Assembly: GCF_004794465.1 (NCBI RefSeq)
Contig: NZ_SSDJ01000096.1
Location: 1-64,000, forward strand
Origin: Microbacterium sp. K24
GTDB lineage: Bacteria > Actinomycetota > Actinomycetes > Actinomycetales > Microbacteriaceae
Length of the DNA stretch: 64,000 nt
Reading direction: 5' to 3'
The translations under genes were made by a program, and so were the position numbers. This document shows positions 1 to 9,969 of the stretch, piece by piece (the stretch's first letter is position 1; each line of letters opens with the position of its first letter). Under the pieces are notes generated by a model that was not told where the DNA came from, made no database searches, and saw nothing but the letters and a program-made list of their open reading frames with translations.

Positions 1-1
1 C

Positions 2-55
2 CGCACTCGCGCGGCACAGCCGCGCTGGCCCTGGGAGGGCGACGAGGACGAGTGA
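2..55 (+). CDS. C-terminal end of an upstream gene (partial)
   Basis: An open frame entering from the left edge ends at TGA (53-55). The 17 visible residues finish in an acidic tail, WEGDEDE. This is too short to assign a family. In related genomes rpoC often lies upstream of rpsL, but nothing here identifies the fragment as RpoC. It could also be a chance open frame at the window edge. Confidence 0.4.
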   Translation, partial: RTRAAQPRWPWEGDEDE

Positions 56-103
56 CGCCCCGCCGTGACGCGGGAAATCGCGGCGGCACCGCGCGGCGCG
101 CCG

Positions 104-109
104 TACGCT
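104..109 (+). promoter_or_regulatory. Leaderless-type -10 box (TACGCT)
   Basis: TACGCT is followed by exactly 6 bases and then the GTG at 116. The same TANNNT-N6-start arrangement recurs before at least eight other genes in the window, so transcription probably begins at the start codon. Confidence 0.55.
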
Positions 110-115
110 GGTGTC

Positions 116-763
116 GTGGAGCGCTCATTGGAGACGCAGGTCGACCAGGCCGTCGAGGCCTGGTTGCGCTGGGTGCCGCGCTGGGAGCCGGCGACTCATC
201 GCGGTCGCGTCGCGCCGTGCCGTCGGTGCCTCGGATCGCCGATCCTGTCCGCGGCCGGCATCGGCGCCAATGCGCCGCACGGCGTGCAGCACGGACTCTC
301 GACGCGGATGAAGACGATCGTCGACCACGCGGTCGCCGACTACACGGCGCGGAACCTCCCCATGCTGCAGCGCGAGCTGGACGATCAGGCCGCCCGGAAC
401 CGTGCGCGCAGCTACCGGCCGGCAGAAGACCTCGATCCCGAGTTCGACGGTCTGCCGCTCGACCCCGAGCCCGTGCCGGGCGCCCCGTTCCTCTTCACGA
501 TCGCCGGGCTCGCCGACGACGCCACCGACGAGCTCCCTCCGCTGCCTCCGCTGACCGAGGAGGCGAAGGTCGCGCTCCGTCAGGAGGTCGCTCTCGCCGA
601 CGAGTACGCCAACATGGTCGGGCGCGAGATCTGCGGCATCCTGCTCCGGCACCGCCTGCACATCCAGGCCGCCATCTCGCAGCATGTCGAGCCGCAGATC
701 GAGGCACTGCTCGCGGAACTCACGCAGTCTCTGGACTCTCCGTTCGATCCGGATGCCGCATAG
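116..763 (+). CDS. Hypothetical protein, function unknown
   Basis: A 215-residue protein I do not recognise. The GTG at 116 is preferred over in-frame GTGs at 52 or 65 because TACGCT lies 6 bases upstream, the leaderless pattern used elsewhere here. The N-terminal third is Trp-rich, with one CxxC pair at residues 35 and 38. A Pro/Asp/Leu-rich linker follows, then a helical C-terminal part ending SPFDPDAA. There is no signal peptide or membrane segment. Codon use is typical of the neighbourhood. It lies upstream of the rpsL promoter with a separate transcription unit between, so a translation role cannot be inferred from position alone. Confidence 0.7.
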   Translation: MERSLETQVDQAVEAWLRWVPRWEPATHRGRVAPCRRCLGSPILSAAGIGANAPHGVQHGLSTRMKTIVDHAVADYTARNLPMLQRELDDQAARNRARSYRPAEDLDPEFDGLPLDPEPVPGAPFLFTIAGLADDATDELPPLPPLTEEAKVALRQEVALADEYANMVGREICGILLRHRLHIQAAISQHVEPQIEALLAELTQSLDSPFDPDAA

Positions 764-806
764 TCCCGCAGCATCCTGATGTATCGGCATACAGCGCTCA
801 GATCCA

Positions 807-836
807 TTGCTTTGCGGCACCGCGCGAACCTAGCCT
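807..836 (+). promoter_or_regulatory. Putative sigma-70-type promoter of the 28-codon ORF
   Basis: TTGCTT (807-812), 18-base spacer, TAGCCT (831-836). Transcription would start near 843 and give a ~75-base leader before the GTG at 917. Confidence 0.45.
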
Positions 837-916
837 GACCGGGATTCCTGCCCCCCGCGCAGGAACGGATGCGCAGCAGCGTCGAGGGCGGCGCTGCTCC
901 GACGAAAGGATCGACC

Positions 917-1003
917 GTGATCGAATTCCCTCCCTTCGATGACCCGTGGTGGCTGACCCCCGACGCAGCGCTGATCTGGGACCTCTTCGGCCCCAACGCC
1001 TGA
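917..1003 (+). CDS. Candidate 28-residue small protein
   Basis: A GTG-initiated ORF encodes 28 residues with a WW pair, a third Trp, and many Pro, Phe and acidic residues. It has no basic residue, so the product is strongly acidic (four Asp, one Glu). The support is the surrounding architecture: a promoter-like pair at 807-836, a Shine-Dalgarno GAAAGGA 7-8 bases before the GTG, and a strong terminator 26 bases after the stop. It may be a functional micropeptide, or the transcript may be a small RNA with an incidental ORF. It resembles no family known to me, and there is no membrane helix or signal sequence. No gene downstream lies on the same transcript, because the terminator intervenes, so a classical leader-peptide role is unlikely. 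Confidence 0.5.
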   Translation: MIEFPPFDDPWWLTPDAALIWDLFGPNA

Positions 1004-1028
1004 TCTCCGTCAGCTCCCGACGGACCCG

Positions 1029-1056
1029 AAAGCCCCGCAGCACGCTGCGGGGCTTT
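1029..1056 (+). terminator. Intrinsic terminator
   Basis: A perfect 12-bp stem (AAAGCCCCGCAG / CTGCGGGGCTTT) with a CACG loop ends in TTTCTT. It closes the small-ORF transcript just before the rpsL promoter. Confidence 0.85.
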
Positions 1057-1069
1057 CTTGTGCGCTCAT

Positions 1070-1098
1070 TTGACCGGTTCGTTACGCGGCATTACACT
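1070..1098 (+). promoter_or_regulatory. rpsL-rpsG (str operon) promoter
   Basis: TTGACC (1070-1075), 17-base spacer, TACACT (1093-1098), a close sigma-70-type match. Transcription would start near 1105, leaving a ~160-nt leader before rpsL. The leader contains complementary ACCCACC (around 1170) and GGTGGGT (around 1207) segments that could pair, possibly for autoregulation. Confidence 0.8.
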
Positions 1099-1265
1099 TG
1101 ATCAGGTGTGTGCACGTCTTGACGTGCGCGCTGGGCGTCGGCACCTTGCCGGTCCGCCTCCACGGCATACCCACCACACCACAAAGCCCGCCGATTCCGG
1201 CGTGCCGGTGGGTCATGATGTGAAACCCATCACGCTGTCACCGTGCAGCACTATGAGGAGAGAAC

Positions 1266-1634
1266 GTGCCAACCATTCAGCAGTTGGTTCGCAAGGGTCG
1301 CTCGCCCAAGGTCACCAAGACCAAGGCGCCCGCCCTGAAGTCGAACCCGCAGCAGGCCGGGGTCTGCACCCGCGTCTACACCACCACCCCGAAGAAGCCG
1401 AACTCGGCGATGCGCAAGGTCGCTCGTGTGAAGCTCCGCAACGGCACCGAGGTCACCGCGTACATCCCCGGTGAGGGCCACAACCTCCAGGAGCACTCCC
1501 TGGTGCTCGTCCGCGGTGGTCGTGTCAAGGACCTCCCCGGTGTGCGTTACAAGATCGTCCGTGGCGCCCTGGACACCCAGGCAGTCAAGAACCGTAAGCA
1601 GGCTCGTTCCCGCTACGGCGCGAAGAAGGGTTGA
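1266..1634 (+). CDS. rpsL: 30S ribosomal protein S12
   Basis: Full-length S12 (122 residues), a decoding-centre protein of the small subunit. The PNSA motif follows Lys43, and [12 protein letters not shown] contains Lys88 and Asp89. Lys43 and Lys88 are the residues whose substitution commonly gives streptomycin resistance, and both are wild-type here. Asp89 is the usual methylthiolation site. The start is GTG after a GAGGAGA ribosome site. It is first in the str operon, 5 bases before rpsG, behind a strong promoter at 1070-1098. Confidence 0.98.
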   Translation: MPTIQQLVRKGRSPKVTKTKAPALKSNPQQAGVCTRVYTTTPKKPNSAMRKVARVKLRNGTEVTAYIPGEGHNLQEHSLVLVRGGRVKDLPGVRYKIVRGALDTQAVKNRKQARSRYGAKKG

Positions 1635-1639
1635 GTTAG

Positions 1640-2113
1640 ATGCCTCGTAAGGGTCCCGCCCCCAAGCGCCCCGTCGTCAACGACCCGGTATACGGCGCTC
1701 CGATCGTCACCTCGCTGGTGAACAAGATCCTCGTCGACGGCAAGAAGTCGCTCGCCGAGTCCATCGTCTACGGCGCCCTCCGCGGCGTCGAGGCGAAGAA
1801 CGGCGGCCAGGACGCCGTCGCCACCCTCAAGAAGGCGCTCGACAACGTGCGCCCGACCCTCGAGGTCCGCAGCCGCCGCGTCGGTGGCTCGACCTACCAG
1901 GTTCCGGTCGAGGTCAAGCCGCACCGCGCGAACACCCTCGCGCTGCGCTGGCTCGTCAGCTACGCGAAGGGTCGTCGTGAGAAGACGATGACCGAGCGTC
2001 TGCAGAACGAGATCCTGGACGCGTCGAACGGCCTGGGTGCCGCGGTCAAGCGCCGCGAAGACACGCACAAGATGGCCGAGTCGAACCGCGCGTTCGCTCA
2101 CTACCGCTGGTAA
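1640..2113 (+). CDS. rpsG: 30S ribosomal protein S7
   Basis: S7 (157 residues), the assembly-initiating head protein of the 30S subunit, which binds the 3' major domain of 16S rRNA. Family features include the PRKGPAPKR start, [11 protein letters not shown], the [13 protein letters not shown] loop and the C-terminal [15 protein letters not shown]. The length is normal. It follows rpsL by 5 bases, so the two are co-transcribed and probably translationally coupled. A 12-bp hairpin separates it from fusA. Confidence 0.98.
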   Translation: MPRKGPAPKRPVVNDPVYGAPIVTSLVNKILVDGKKSLAESIVYGALRGVEAKNGGQDAVATLKKALDNVRPTLEVRSRRVGGSTYQVPVEVKPHRANTLALRWLVSYAKGRREKTMTERLQNEILDASNGLGAAVKRREDTHKMAESNRAFAHYRW

Positions 2114-2120
2114 ACACTTC

Positions 2121-2151
2121 GCCCGCTCCCGGTCACACGCCGGGAGCGGGC
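2121..2151 (+). terminator. Hairpin between rpsG and fusA (attenuator-like)
   Basis: A perfect 12-bp stem (2121-2132 / 2140-2151) with a 7-base loop and no U-tract. It may cause partial termination or stabilise the processed rpsL-rpsG mRNA. fusA follows 46 bases later without an obvious strong promoter. Confidence 0.55.
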
Positions 2152-2197
2152 ACCCCCTCCGCGCAGTACCACTGCACGAAAAGATAAGGACACTCCT

Positions 2198-4315
2198 GTG
2201 GCACAAGACGTGCTCACCGACCTGAGCAAGGTCCGCAACATCGGCATCATGGCGCACATCGATGCCGGCAAGACGACGACGACCGAGCGCATCCTGTTCT
2301 ACACGGGCGTCAACCACAAGCTCGGCGAGACGCACGATGGCGCCTCGACCACCGACTGGATGGAGCAGGAGAAGGAGCGCGGCATCACGATCACGTCTGC
2401 CGCCGTGACCTGCTACTGGAACAAGAACCAGATCAACATCATCGACACCCCCGGTCACGTGGACTTCACGGTCGAGGTGGAGCGCTCGCTCCGCGTCCTC
2501 GACGGTGCCGTCGCCGTCTTCGACGGCAAGGAGGGCGTCGAGCCCCAGTCCGAGACCGTGTGGCGTCAGGCCGACAAGTACAACGTCCCGCGCATCTGCT
2601 TCGTCAACAAGATGGACAAGCTCGGCGCCGACTTCTACTTCACGGTCGACACGATCATCAACCGCCTCGGCGCGAAGCCGCTGGTCATCCAGCTGCCCAT
2701 CGGCGCGGAGAACGACTTCATCGGCGTCGTCGACCTGGTCGAGATGCGCGCACTGGTGTGGGCGGGTGACTCCAAGGGTGACGTCACCATGGGCGCCTCC
2801 TACGAGATCCAGGAGATCCCGGCCGACCTCAAGGAGAAGGCCGACGAGTACCGTCAGCAGCTCCTCGAGACCGTCGCCGAGACCGACGACGCGCTGCTCG
2901 AGAAGTTCTTCGGCGGCGAAGAGCTGACCGTCGCCGAGATCAAGGGCGCGATCCGCATGCTCACCGTGGCTTCCGAGATCTACCCGGTCCTCTGCGGCTC
3001 GGCCTTCAAGAACCGCGGCGTGCAGCCGATGCTCGATGCGGTCGTCGACTACCTGCCGAACCCGCTCGACGTGGGCTCGATCGAGGCGCACGACCCGAAG
3101 GACTACGACACGATCATCGAGCGTCACCCCGACGCCAACGACCCGTTCGCGGCGCTGGCGTTCAAGGTCGCGGTGCACCCGTTCTTCGGTCGCCTCACCT
3201 ACGTGCGCGTCTACTCGGGTCACCTCGACTCCGGTTCCGCGGTCGTGAACTCGACCAAGGGCAAGAAGGAGCGCATCGGCAAGATCTTCCAGATGCACGC
3301 CAACAAGGAGATCCCCGTCGCCTCGGTGACCGCCGGAAACATCTACGCGGTCATCGGTCTGAAGGACACCACCACCGGTGACACCCTGACCGACCCGACC
3401 TCGCCGGTCGTCCTCGAGTCGATGACGTTCCCCGAGCCCGTCATCGAGGTCGCGATCGAGCCGAAGACCAAGGCCGACCAGGAGAAGCTGGGTGTCGCCA
3501 TCCAGAAGCTCGCTGAGGAGGACCCGACCTTCCGCACGGAGCTCAACCCCGAGACCGGTCAGACGACCATCAAGGGCATGGGCGAGCTGCACCTCGACAT
3601 CCTCGTCGATCGCATGAAGCGCGAGTTCAACGTCGAGGCGAACGTCGGCAAGCCGCAGGTGGCGTACCGCGAGACGATCCGCAAGGCCGTCGAGAAGTAC
3701 GACTACACCCACAAGAAGCAGACGGGTGGGTCGGGCCAGTTCGCCAAGATCCAGTTCAACATCGAGCCCCTCGATCTGGACGACGAGAAGACCTACGAGT
3801 TCGTGAACGCCGTCACCGGTGGTCGCATCCCTCGTGAGTACATCGGATCGATCGACGCCGGTTTCCAGGACGCGATGAACGTCGGAGTCCTCGCGGGCTA
3901 CCCGATCGTCGGCGTCAAGGCGACCATCGTCGATGGTGCCGCGCACGACGTCGACTCCTCGGAGATGGCGTTCAAGATCGCCGGCTCCATGGGCTTCAAG
4001 GAGGCTCTGCGCCGCGCGAACCCCGTGCTGCTCGAGCCGCTGATGGCCGTCGAGGTGCGCACGCCCGAGGAGTACATGGGCGACGTCATCGGCGACCTGA
4101 ACTCGCGTCGTGGCCAGATCCAGTCGATGGAGGATGCCGCAGGCGTCAAGGTCGTGCGTGCACACGTGCCGCTGTCCGAGATGTTCGGCTACATCGGCGA
4201 CCTGCGCTCGAAGACCTCGGGTCGCGCCGTCTACTCGATGGAGTTCAACAGCTACGCTGAGGTTCCCCGGAACGTGGCCGACGAGATCGTCCAGAAGCAC
4301 CAGGGCGGCGAGTAA
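2198..4315 (+). CDS. fusA: Elongation factor G
   Basis: EF-G (705 residues), the GTPase that drives ribosomal translocation and, with RRF, recycling. The G1 loop [12 protein letters not shown] lies at residues 19-30, followed by RGITITSAA (switch region), DTPGHVDF (G3) and NKMDKLGAD (G4). Domain II and the C-terminal EF-G domains follow, including GTGSGQ-like [10 protein letters not shown], and [13 protein letters not shown] lies near the end. The start is GTG after AAGGA. It is the third gene of the str cluster, with hairpins on both sides, and nothing in the protein is atypical. Confidence 0.98.
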   Translation: MAQDVLTDLSKVRNIGIMAHIDAGKTTTTERILFYTGVNHKLGETHDGASTTDWMEQEKERGITITSAAVTCYWNKNQINIIDTPGHVDFTVEVERSLRVLDGAVAVFDGKEGVEPQSETVWRQADKYNVPRICFVNKMDKLGADFYFTVDTIINRLGAKPLVIQLPIGAENDFIGVVDLVEMRALVWAGDSKGDVTMGASYEIQEIPADLKEKADEYRQQLLETVAETDDALLEKFFGGEELTVAEIKGAIRMLTVASEIYPVLCGSAFKNRGVQPMLDAVVDYLPNPLDVGSIEAHDPKDYDTIIERHPDANDPFAALAFKVAVHPFFGRLTYVRVYSGHLDSGSAVVNSTKGKKERIGKIFQMHANKEIPVASVTAGNIYAVIGLKDTTTGDTLTDPTSPVVLESMTFPEPVIEVAIEPKTKADQEKLGVAIQKLAEEDPTFRTELNPETGQTTIKGMGELHLDILVDRMKREFNVEANVGKPQVAYRETIRKAVEKYDYTHKKQTGGSGQFAKIQFNIEPLDLDDEKTYEFVNAVTGGRIPREYIGSIDAGFQDAMNVGVLAGYPIVGVKATIVDGAAHDVDSSEMAFKIAGSMGFKEALRRANPVLLEPLMAVEVRTPEEYMGDVIGDLNSRRGQIQSMEDAAGVKVVRAHVPLSEMFGYIGDLRSKTSGRAVYSMEFNSYAEVPRNVADEIVQKHQGGE

Positions 4316-4323
4316 TCATCTTC

Positions 4324-4353
4324 CTGAGAGCCGGGTTCCGGCCCGGCTCTCAG
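4324..4353 (+). terminator. Hairpin after fusA
   Basis: A perfect 12-bp stem CTGAGAGCCGGG / CCCGGCTCTCAG with a TTCCGG loop and little U-tract. It is probably a weak terminator between fusA and tuf. Confidence 0.6.
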
Positions 4354-4383
4354 GTCACCTACAACTTCACATTCCCTCTCTAC

Positions 4384-4389
4384 TAAACT
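4384..4389 (+). promoter_or_regulatory. Possible tuf promoter -10 (TAAACT)
   Basis: An A/T-rich island after the fusA hairpin contains TAAACT, but no good -35 hexamer is visible at 16-18 bases. A separate tuf promoter is known in other actinobacteria, so this is plausible but weak here. Confidence 0.3.
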
Positions 4390-4464
4390 GAGATTCACAC
4401 CCGTAGAGAACCGGTCGCAAACCAGTGCCCGGCACCCTCTACATGACGTCCTGAGGAGGACCCA

Positions 4465-5655
<1,191 letters not shown>

Positions 5656-5670
5656 GCATCTGCTTCCTCG

Positions 5671-5704
5671 CAGAGGGGTCGGACCTTCGGGTCCGGCCCC
5701 TCTG
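5671..5704 (+). terminator. tuf terminator
   Basis: A 15-bp stem with one G-U pair and a TTCG tetraloop, ending ...CCCCTCTGTCGTT. Confidence 0.85.
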
Positions 5705-5806
5705 TCGTTAACGTCCGTCGCAAGGGTTCCCTTTGCCGGGGCGGGGATGCACAATGAGTCTTGCCGATCCCTACCGGTCGGCAGCACACACCTGAGAAGG
5801 GGAATC

Positions 5807-6019
5807 ATGGGTATCGAGGACGCCGTCAACAAGGGCAAGGACCTGTACGAGCAGAACAAGGACAAGATCGCCGAGGCCGTCAAGAGCGAACAGGCCGAGG
5901 ACATCAGCGACAAGGTCCTCGACGGTGTCGCGGACTTCGCCAAGAAGATCGCTCCCGGTGCGGCAGACAAGATCGACGAGATCCGCGACGAGGCCGACAA
6001 GGCGGTCGGCAACCAGTAG
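5807..6019 (+). CDS. MT0933/Rv0909-like small helical protein (putative antitoxin family)
   Basis: A 70-residue, highly charged helical protein starting MGIEDAVNKGKDLYEQNKDKI and ending DEADKAVGNQ. Repeated DKxxD spacing suggests amphipathic helices. It resembles the MT0933-like family (Rv0909 type), annotated as antitoxins in mycobacteria. No toxin ORF is adjacent: the gene stands alone between the tuf terminator and its own terminator at 6036-6071. That makes a stress-associated or orphan role as likely as a toxin-antitoxin role. The ATG follows AGAAGGGGA. The larger open frame beginning at 5603 runs through the tuf terminator and is not the real start. Confidence 0.75.
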   Translation: MGIEDAVNKGKDLYEQNKDKIAEAVKSEQAEDISDKVLDGVADFAKKIAPGAADKIDEIRDEADKAVGNQ

Positions 6020-6035
6020 GTCTCGACCCGTACGT

Positions 6036-6071
6036 GAGACGGCGGTTCACCCATGGTGAACCGCCGTTTCT
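6036..6071 (+). terminator. Terminator after the small antitoxin-like gene
   Basis: A 13-bp perfect stem (6039-6051 / 6055-6067) with a 3-base loop and GAGA/TCTC flanks, followed by TTTCTC. Confidence 0.8.
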
Positions 6072-6127
6072 CGCGTCCAGCCAGTATTTCGGTGCTCGTG
6101 GACTCGCGCAGGAGGCCCTGGACCACG

Positions 6128-6351
6128 TATGATGTTCGAGACCGCCTGGGGATCTTGCGGTCGGGGTTGCCGAAGGGGTTCGGCTCCCGAAACTCGCGTC
6201 ACTCGCGAACAAACTGGGGAAAAACGATCTTGGGGATCATCGTACGACGCGCGCACTCTGTGCGCCTGAGCGTCTCCCTGCCTGCGCGGCGGGTCATCAT
6301 CCGTCGCGCCCTCGATCGAGGATGCCGGCGTCCCTTCACGCCGGCATCCTC
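6128..6351 (+). ncRNA. Candidate small RNA (low confidence)
   Basis: No protein homology is visible in any frame between 6072 and 6480. A consensus-quality -10 box TATGAT (6128-6133) would start a transcript near 6140. The stretch contains several local hairpins, among them one with GCGCA / TGTGC arms near 6252-6268, and ends at a 13-bp terminator stem at 6318-6351. No clear -35 is present. It does not match tmRNA, SRP RNA or RNase P hallmarks. Treat it as a structured non-coding candidate of ~210 nt. Confidence 0.3.
6318..6351 (+). terminator. Intergenic terminator-type hairpin 1
   Basis: A perfect 13-bp stem GAGGATGCCGGCG / CGCCGGCATCCTC with an 8-base loop. No gene immediately upstream accounts for it. 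Confidence 0.65.
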
Positions 6352-6389
6352 GCGTTCGGTGTGCCCCCTCGCACTGAACGTCCTCCCCA

Positions 6390-6423
6390 AGCGGGGCGAG
6401 GCATGGGGATGCCTCGCCCCGCT
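6390..6423 (+). terminator. Intergenic terminator-type hairpin 2
   Basis: A perfect 15-bp GC-rich stem (6390-6404 / 6409-6423) with a GGGG loop, followed by CTCCTCC. It insulates the rpsJ promoter from upstream transcription. Confidence 0.65.
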
Positions 6424-6492
6424 CTCCTCCTCGATCTGACCCCGTTTCCGACCCGTTCAGAGGTCGGCGGGCGAGGCGCGACACGCCCGGGT

Positions 6493-6522
6493 TTGCAGAA
6501 GTGAAATCGGGCATGGCAGAAT
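6493..6522 (+). promoter_or_regulatory. S10 operon (rpsJ) promoter
   Basis: TTGCAG (6493-6498), 18-base spacer, CAGAAT (6517-6522). It is the only good promoter upstream of the S10 cluster, and transcription would begin near 6529. Confidence 0.7.
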
Positions 6523-6528
6523 AGACAG

Positions 6529-6853
6529 GTTCGATATTCCGTCGCCGCTGTGCGTGCGAGGGATCACTGCCAGGGCAGTGCATAGACGGCGCCTCCTCCG
6601 GGATGGTGCAGGGTTCTAGGCCGCGGGTAGCAGAACAATCCCCGACACCTTCTTCCGAGAGGGTTCGCCGTGCGCGGCGGAGGTCGGCATCCGCATGTCG
6701 GAAGACACGCGGCTGACATGAGAACAGTGGTGCAGCAGATCGGCTCGCGAGAGTCGTCCGCGTGCCGAAGGCGCGAACAGCGCCGACGTGCGTCCAATGC
6801 CCCTGGGTCACCCGGCCCAGGACGGTAAGACGCCTGAAGAGAGTGAGCAGACA
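6529..6853 (+). promoter_or_regulatory. Long 5' leader of the S10 operon
   Basis: About 325 bases between the inferred start and the rpsJ ATG contain no convincing ORF. The stretch has many complementary GC segments, starting with ACTGCC AGGGCAGT near 6568. In enterobacteria the S10 leader is the target of L4 control. Here such a role is inference from position and length only. Confidence 0.5.
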
Positions 6854-7162
6854 ATGGCGGGACAGAAAATCCGCATTCGCCTGAAGTCGTATGACCACGA
6901 GGTCATCGACTCATCGGCACGCAAGATCGTCGACACCGTGACCCGTGCGGGCGCGACCGTCGTCGGCCCTGTGCCGCTTCCGACCGAGAAGAACGTCGTG
7001 TGCGTCATCCGGTCGCCGCACAAGTACAAGGACAGCCGCGAGCACTTCGAGATGCGCACCCACAAGCGTCTGATCGACATCGTCGACCCGACGCCCAAGG
7101 CTGTCGACTCGCTGATGCGTCTCGACCTCCCGGCCGATGTCAACATCGAGATCAAGCTCTGA
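6854..7162 (+). CDS. rpsJ: 30S ribosomal protein S10
   Basis: S10 (102 residues), a 30S head protein that is also NusE, the partner of NusB and NusG in antitermination and coupling. It starts [19 protein letters not shown], contains [11 protein letters not shown] and ends [12 protein letters not shown], with normal length. The ATG at 6854 is preferred to an upstream in-frame ATG at 6788, which would add 22 atypical residues. It is the first gene of the S10 operon, 8 bases before rplC. Confidence 0.98.
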   Translation: MAGQKIRIRLKSYDHEVIDSSARKIVDTVTRAGATVVGPVPLPTEKNVVCVIRSPHKYKDSREHFEMRTHKRLIDIVDPTPKAVDSLMRLDLPADVNIEIKL

Positions 7163-7170
7163 GGTTCGAC

Positions 7171-7830
7171 ATGGCTGACATCAACTCCAAGGTTTCCAAG
7201 GGCATGCTGGGCACGAAGCTCGGCATGACCCAGGTCTGGAACGAGAGCGGCAAGCTCGTTCCCGTCACCGTCATCGAGCTCGCCTCGAACGTGGTCACCC
7301 AGGTCCGCACGCCCGAGAAGGACGGCTACAACGCCGTGCAGATCGCGTACGGCCAGATCGACCCGCGCAAGGTGAACAAGCCCCTCACGGCTCACTTCGA
7401 AGCGGCCGGCGTCACGCCGCGCCGTCACGTCACCGAGATCCGCACCGCGGACGCCGCCGAGTACACGCTCGGTCAGGAACTCACGGTCGACGGCACCTTC
7501 GAAGCCGGCCAGCTCGTCGACGTCGTCGGCACGAGCAAGGGCAAGGGCACCGCGGGTGTCATGAAGCGCCACAACTTCAAGGGCGTCTCGGCATCCCACG
7601 GTTCGCACCGCAACCACCGCAAGCCCGGCTCCATCGGCGCATCGTCGACCCCGAGCCGCGTCTTCAAGGGCATGCGCATGGCCGGCCGTATGGGTGGCGA
7701 GCGCGTGACCGTCCTCAACCTCACGGTGCACGCCGTCGACATCGAGAAGGGTCTGCTGCTCGTCAAGGGCGCCGTCCCCGGTGCTCGTGGCCGCATCGTC
7801 TATGTCCGCAACGCAGTGAAGGGTGCCTGA
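7171..7830 (+). CDS. rplC: 50S ribosomal protein L3
   Basis: L3 (219 residues), an early 50S assembly protein whose central extension reaches the peptidyl-transferase centre. [13 protein letters not shown] near the start is the family signature. The conserved basic loop [23 protein letters not shown] surrounds the usual Gln/His modification region. [18 protein letters not shown] follows. It sits between rpsJ and rplD (2-base gap). Confidence 0.98.
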   Translation: MADINSKVSKGMLGTKLGMTQVWNESGKLVPVTVIELASNVVTQVRTPEKDGYNAVQIAYGQIDPRKVNKPLTAHFEAAGVTPRRHVTEIRTADAAEYTLGQELTVDGTFEAGQLVDVVGTSKGKGTAGVMKRHNFKGVSASHGSHRNHRKPGSIGASSTPSRVFKGMRMAGRMGGERVTVLNLTVHAVDIEKGLLLVKGAVPGARGRIVYVRNAVKGA

Positions 7831-7832
7831 AC

Positions 7833-8495
7833 ATGGCTGACTCCACTCTCGCGCTCGACGTCCTCAAGGCAGACGGCAAGAAGGCAGGCTCCATCGAGCT
7901 TCCCGCCGCGCTGTTCGACGCCAAGACGAACATCCCGCTCATCCACCAGGTCGTCGTCGCGCAGCTCGCGGCGGCTCGCCAGGGCACGCACTCGACCAAG
8001 CGTCGTGGCGAGGTCTCCGGTGCCGGTCGCAAGCCCTTCAAGCAGAAGGGCACGGGTAACGCCCGTCAGGGTTCCATCCGCGCACCGCACATGACCGGTG
8101 GTGGCATCGTCCACGGACCGAAGCCGCGCGACTACTCGCAGCGCACCCCCAAGAAGATGATCGCCGCCGCCCTCCGGGGTGCACTCAGCGATCGCTTCCG
8201 CGGTGAGCGCATCCACGCCATCGAGTCCTTCGGGATCGACGGCACGCCCTCGACGAAGACCGCGGTGAACTTCCTCACCAACGTCGTCTCGTCGAAGAAC
8301 GTGCTCGTCGTGATCGAGCGCAACGATGACGTGACGCTGAAGAGCATCCGCAACCTGTCGAACCTGCACGTGCTGACGTTCGACCAGCTCAACGCCTACG
8401 ACGTGCTCGTCTCCGACGACATCGTCTTCACCCAGGCCGCGCTCGAGGGCTTCATCGCCTCCAAGTCCGGCGCCAACCAGGAGGTCTCCGCATGA
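7833..8495 (+). CDS. rplD: 50S ribosomal protein L4
   Basis: L4 (220 residues), a tunnel-wall protein of the 50S subunit and, in enterobacteria, the S10-operon repressor. The internal extended loop [20 protein letters not shown], the part that lines the exit tunnel near the macrolide site, is intact. The end of the gene overlaps rplW by 4 bases (ATGA), implying coupled translation. Confidence 0.98.
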   Translation: MADSTLALDVLKADGKKAGSIELPAALFDAKTNIPLIHQVVVAQLAAARQGTHSTKRRGEVSGAGRKPFKQKGTGNARQGSIRAPHMTGGGIVHGPKPRDYSQRTPKKMIAAALRGALSDRFRGERIHAIESFGIDGTPSTKTAVNFLTNVVSSKNVLVVIERNDDVTLKSIRNLSNLHVLTFDQLNAYDVLVSDDIVFTQAALEGFIASKSGANQEVSA

Positions 8496-8815
8496 GCGAG
8501 CAGGCATCTGTTCTCCAGACGGCCCTGAACAAGGACCCGCGCGACGTCATCCTGAAGCCGGTCGTGTCCGAGAAGAGCTACGGGCTCATCGATGAGGGCA
8601 AGTACACCTTCCTCGTCGACCCGCGCGCTTCGAAGACCGAGATCAAGCTCGCCATCGAGAAGATCTTCGGCGTCAAGGTCGCTGGGGTCAACACCCTCAA
8701 CCGCGTCGGCAAGTCTCGCCGCACCCGCTTCGGAACCGGCAAGCGCAAGGACACCAAGCGCGCCATCGTCACCCTGAAGTCGGGCACCATCGACATCTTC
8801 ACGGCAATCGGCTGA
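8492..8815 (+). CDS. rplW: 50S ribosomal protein L23
   Basis: L23 (107 residues) sits at the tunnel exit and docks trigger factor and SRP. Family features are the [15 protein letters not shown] opening, [13 protein letters not shown] and [23 protein letters not shown] short N-terminal extension (about 15 residues) precedes the core. It starts inside the end of rplD, and rplB follows after 20 bases with an AAGGA ribosome site. Confidence 0.97.
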   Translation: MSEQASVLQTALNKDPRDVILKPVVSEKSYGLIDEGKYTFLVDPRASKTEIKLAIEKIFGVKVAGVNTLNRVGKSRRTRFGTGKRKDTKRAIVTLKSGTIDIFTAIG

Positions 8816-8835
8816 TCCGGGGGATAAGGACAATC

Positions 8836-9675
8836 ATGGCTATTCGCAAGTACAAGCCCACGACCCCGGGCCGTCGCGGCTCGTCGGTGGCTGACTTCGC
8901 CGAGATCACCCGATCGACGCCGGAGAAGTCGCTGCTGCGCCCGCTCTCGAAGACCGGTGGTCGCAACAACCAGGGCCGCATCACGACCCGTCACATCGGT
9001 GGTGGCCACAAGCGCCAGTACCGCGTCATCGACTTCCGTCGCAATGACAAGGACGGCGTCAACGCCCGTGTCGCTCACATCGAGTACGACCCCAACCGCA
9101 CCGCGCGCATCGCGCTGCTGCACTACTTCGACGGCGAGAAGCGCTACATCCTCGCGCCGGCGAAGCTGAAGCAGGGCGACGTCGTCGAGTCCGGCGCCGG
9201 GGCCGACATCAAGCCGGGCAACAACCTCCCGCTGAAGAACATCCCGACGGGTACCGTCATCCACGCGATCGAGCTCCGCCCCGGCGGCGGCGCGAAGATG
9301 GCACGTTCGGCGGGCGCATCCGTGCGTCTCGTCGCTAAGGACGGCCCCTACGCTCAGCTGCGTCTGCCCTCGGGTGAGATCCGCAACGTCGACTCGCGCT
9401 GCCGCGCGACCATCGGCGAGGTCGGAAACGCCGAGCAGTCGAACATCAACTGGGGCAAGGCCGGCCGCATGCGCTGGAAGGGCGTCCGCCCGACCGTGCG
9501 TGGTGTCGCCATGAACCCGGTCGACCACCCGCACGGTGGTGGTGAGGGCAAGACGTCCGGTGGACGTCACCCCGTCACCCCCTGGGGTCAGGCTGAGGGT
9601 CGCACCCGTCACGCCAACAAGGAAAGCGACAAGTACATCGTGCGTCGTCGTAACGCCGGCAAGAAGCGCAAGTAG
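8836..9675 (+). CDS. rplB: 50S ribosomal protein L2
   Basis: L2 (279 residues), the most conserved 50S protein, needed for subunit association and peptidyl transfer. The markers are [25 protein letters not shown], then the C-terminal [17 protein letters not shown] with the conserved His, and a basic tail KKRK. Length is normal and no extension is present. It is followed by rpsS after 12 bases. Confidence 0.98.
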   Translation: MAIRKYKPTTPGRRGSSVADFAEITRSTPEKSLLRPLSKTGGRNNQGRITTRHIGGGHKRQYRVIDFRRNDKDGVNARVAHIEYDPNRTARIALLHYFDGEKRYILAPAKLKQGDVVESGAGADIKPGNNLPLKNIPTGTVIHAIELRPGGGAKMARSAGASVRLVAKDGPYAQLRLPSGEIRNVDSRCRATIGEVGNAEQSNINWGKAGRMRWKGVRPTVRGVAMNPVDHPHGGGEGKTSGGRHPVTPWGQAEGRTRHANKESDKYIVRRRNAGKKRK

Positions 9676-9687
9676 GAGTAAGAGAAG

Positions 9688-9969
9688 ATGCCTCGCAGTC
9701 TTAAGAAGGGCCCCTTCGTCGACGATCACCTGCTTCGCAAGGTGGTCGTGCAGAACGAAGCCGGCACCAAGAACGTCATCAAGACCTGGTCTCGCCGGTC
9801 CATGATCATCCCGGCCATGCTGGGTCACACGATCGCGGTCCACGACGGACGCAAGCACATCCCTGTGTTCGTGTCCGAGTCCATGGTCGGTCACAAACTG
9901 GGCGAGTTCGCGCCCACCCGCACCTTCCGCGGCCACGAGAAGGACGACAAGAAGGGGCGGCGCCGCTAA
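9688..9969 (+). CDS. rpsS: 30S ribosomal protein S19
   Basis: S19 (93 residues) forms a head complex with S13 and contacts the P-site tRNA. It starts [15 protein letters not shown], contains [24 protein letters not shown] and ends in a basic tail. The stop and the next start share one base (TAATG), the coupling seen repeatedly in this operon. Confidence 0.98.
   Translation: MPRSLKKGPFVDDHLLRKVVVQNEAGTKNVIKTWSRRSMIIPAMLGHTIAVHDGRKHIPVFVSESMVGHKLGEFAPTRTFRGHEKDDKKGRRR

Noticed and set aside
1613..4300. 895-codon open frame on the minus strand
   Set aside because: It is the antisense shadow of rpsG and fusA. Such frames are expected in GC-rich genes, and the translation is Leu/Asp/Val/Arg/Gly-biased without domains.
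5807..6019. Complete toxin-antitoxin system
   Set aside because: The antitoxin-like protein has no adjacent toxin ORF; terminators bound it on both sides.
6047..6898. Long frames in both directions across the rpsJ upstream region
   Set aside because: They run through terminator hairpins and the promoter, have atypical composition (high Arg/Ser/Cys) and no ribosome site.
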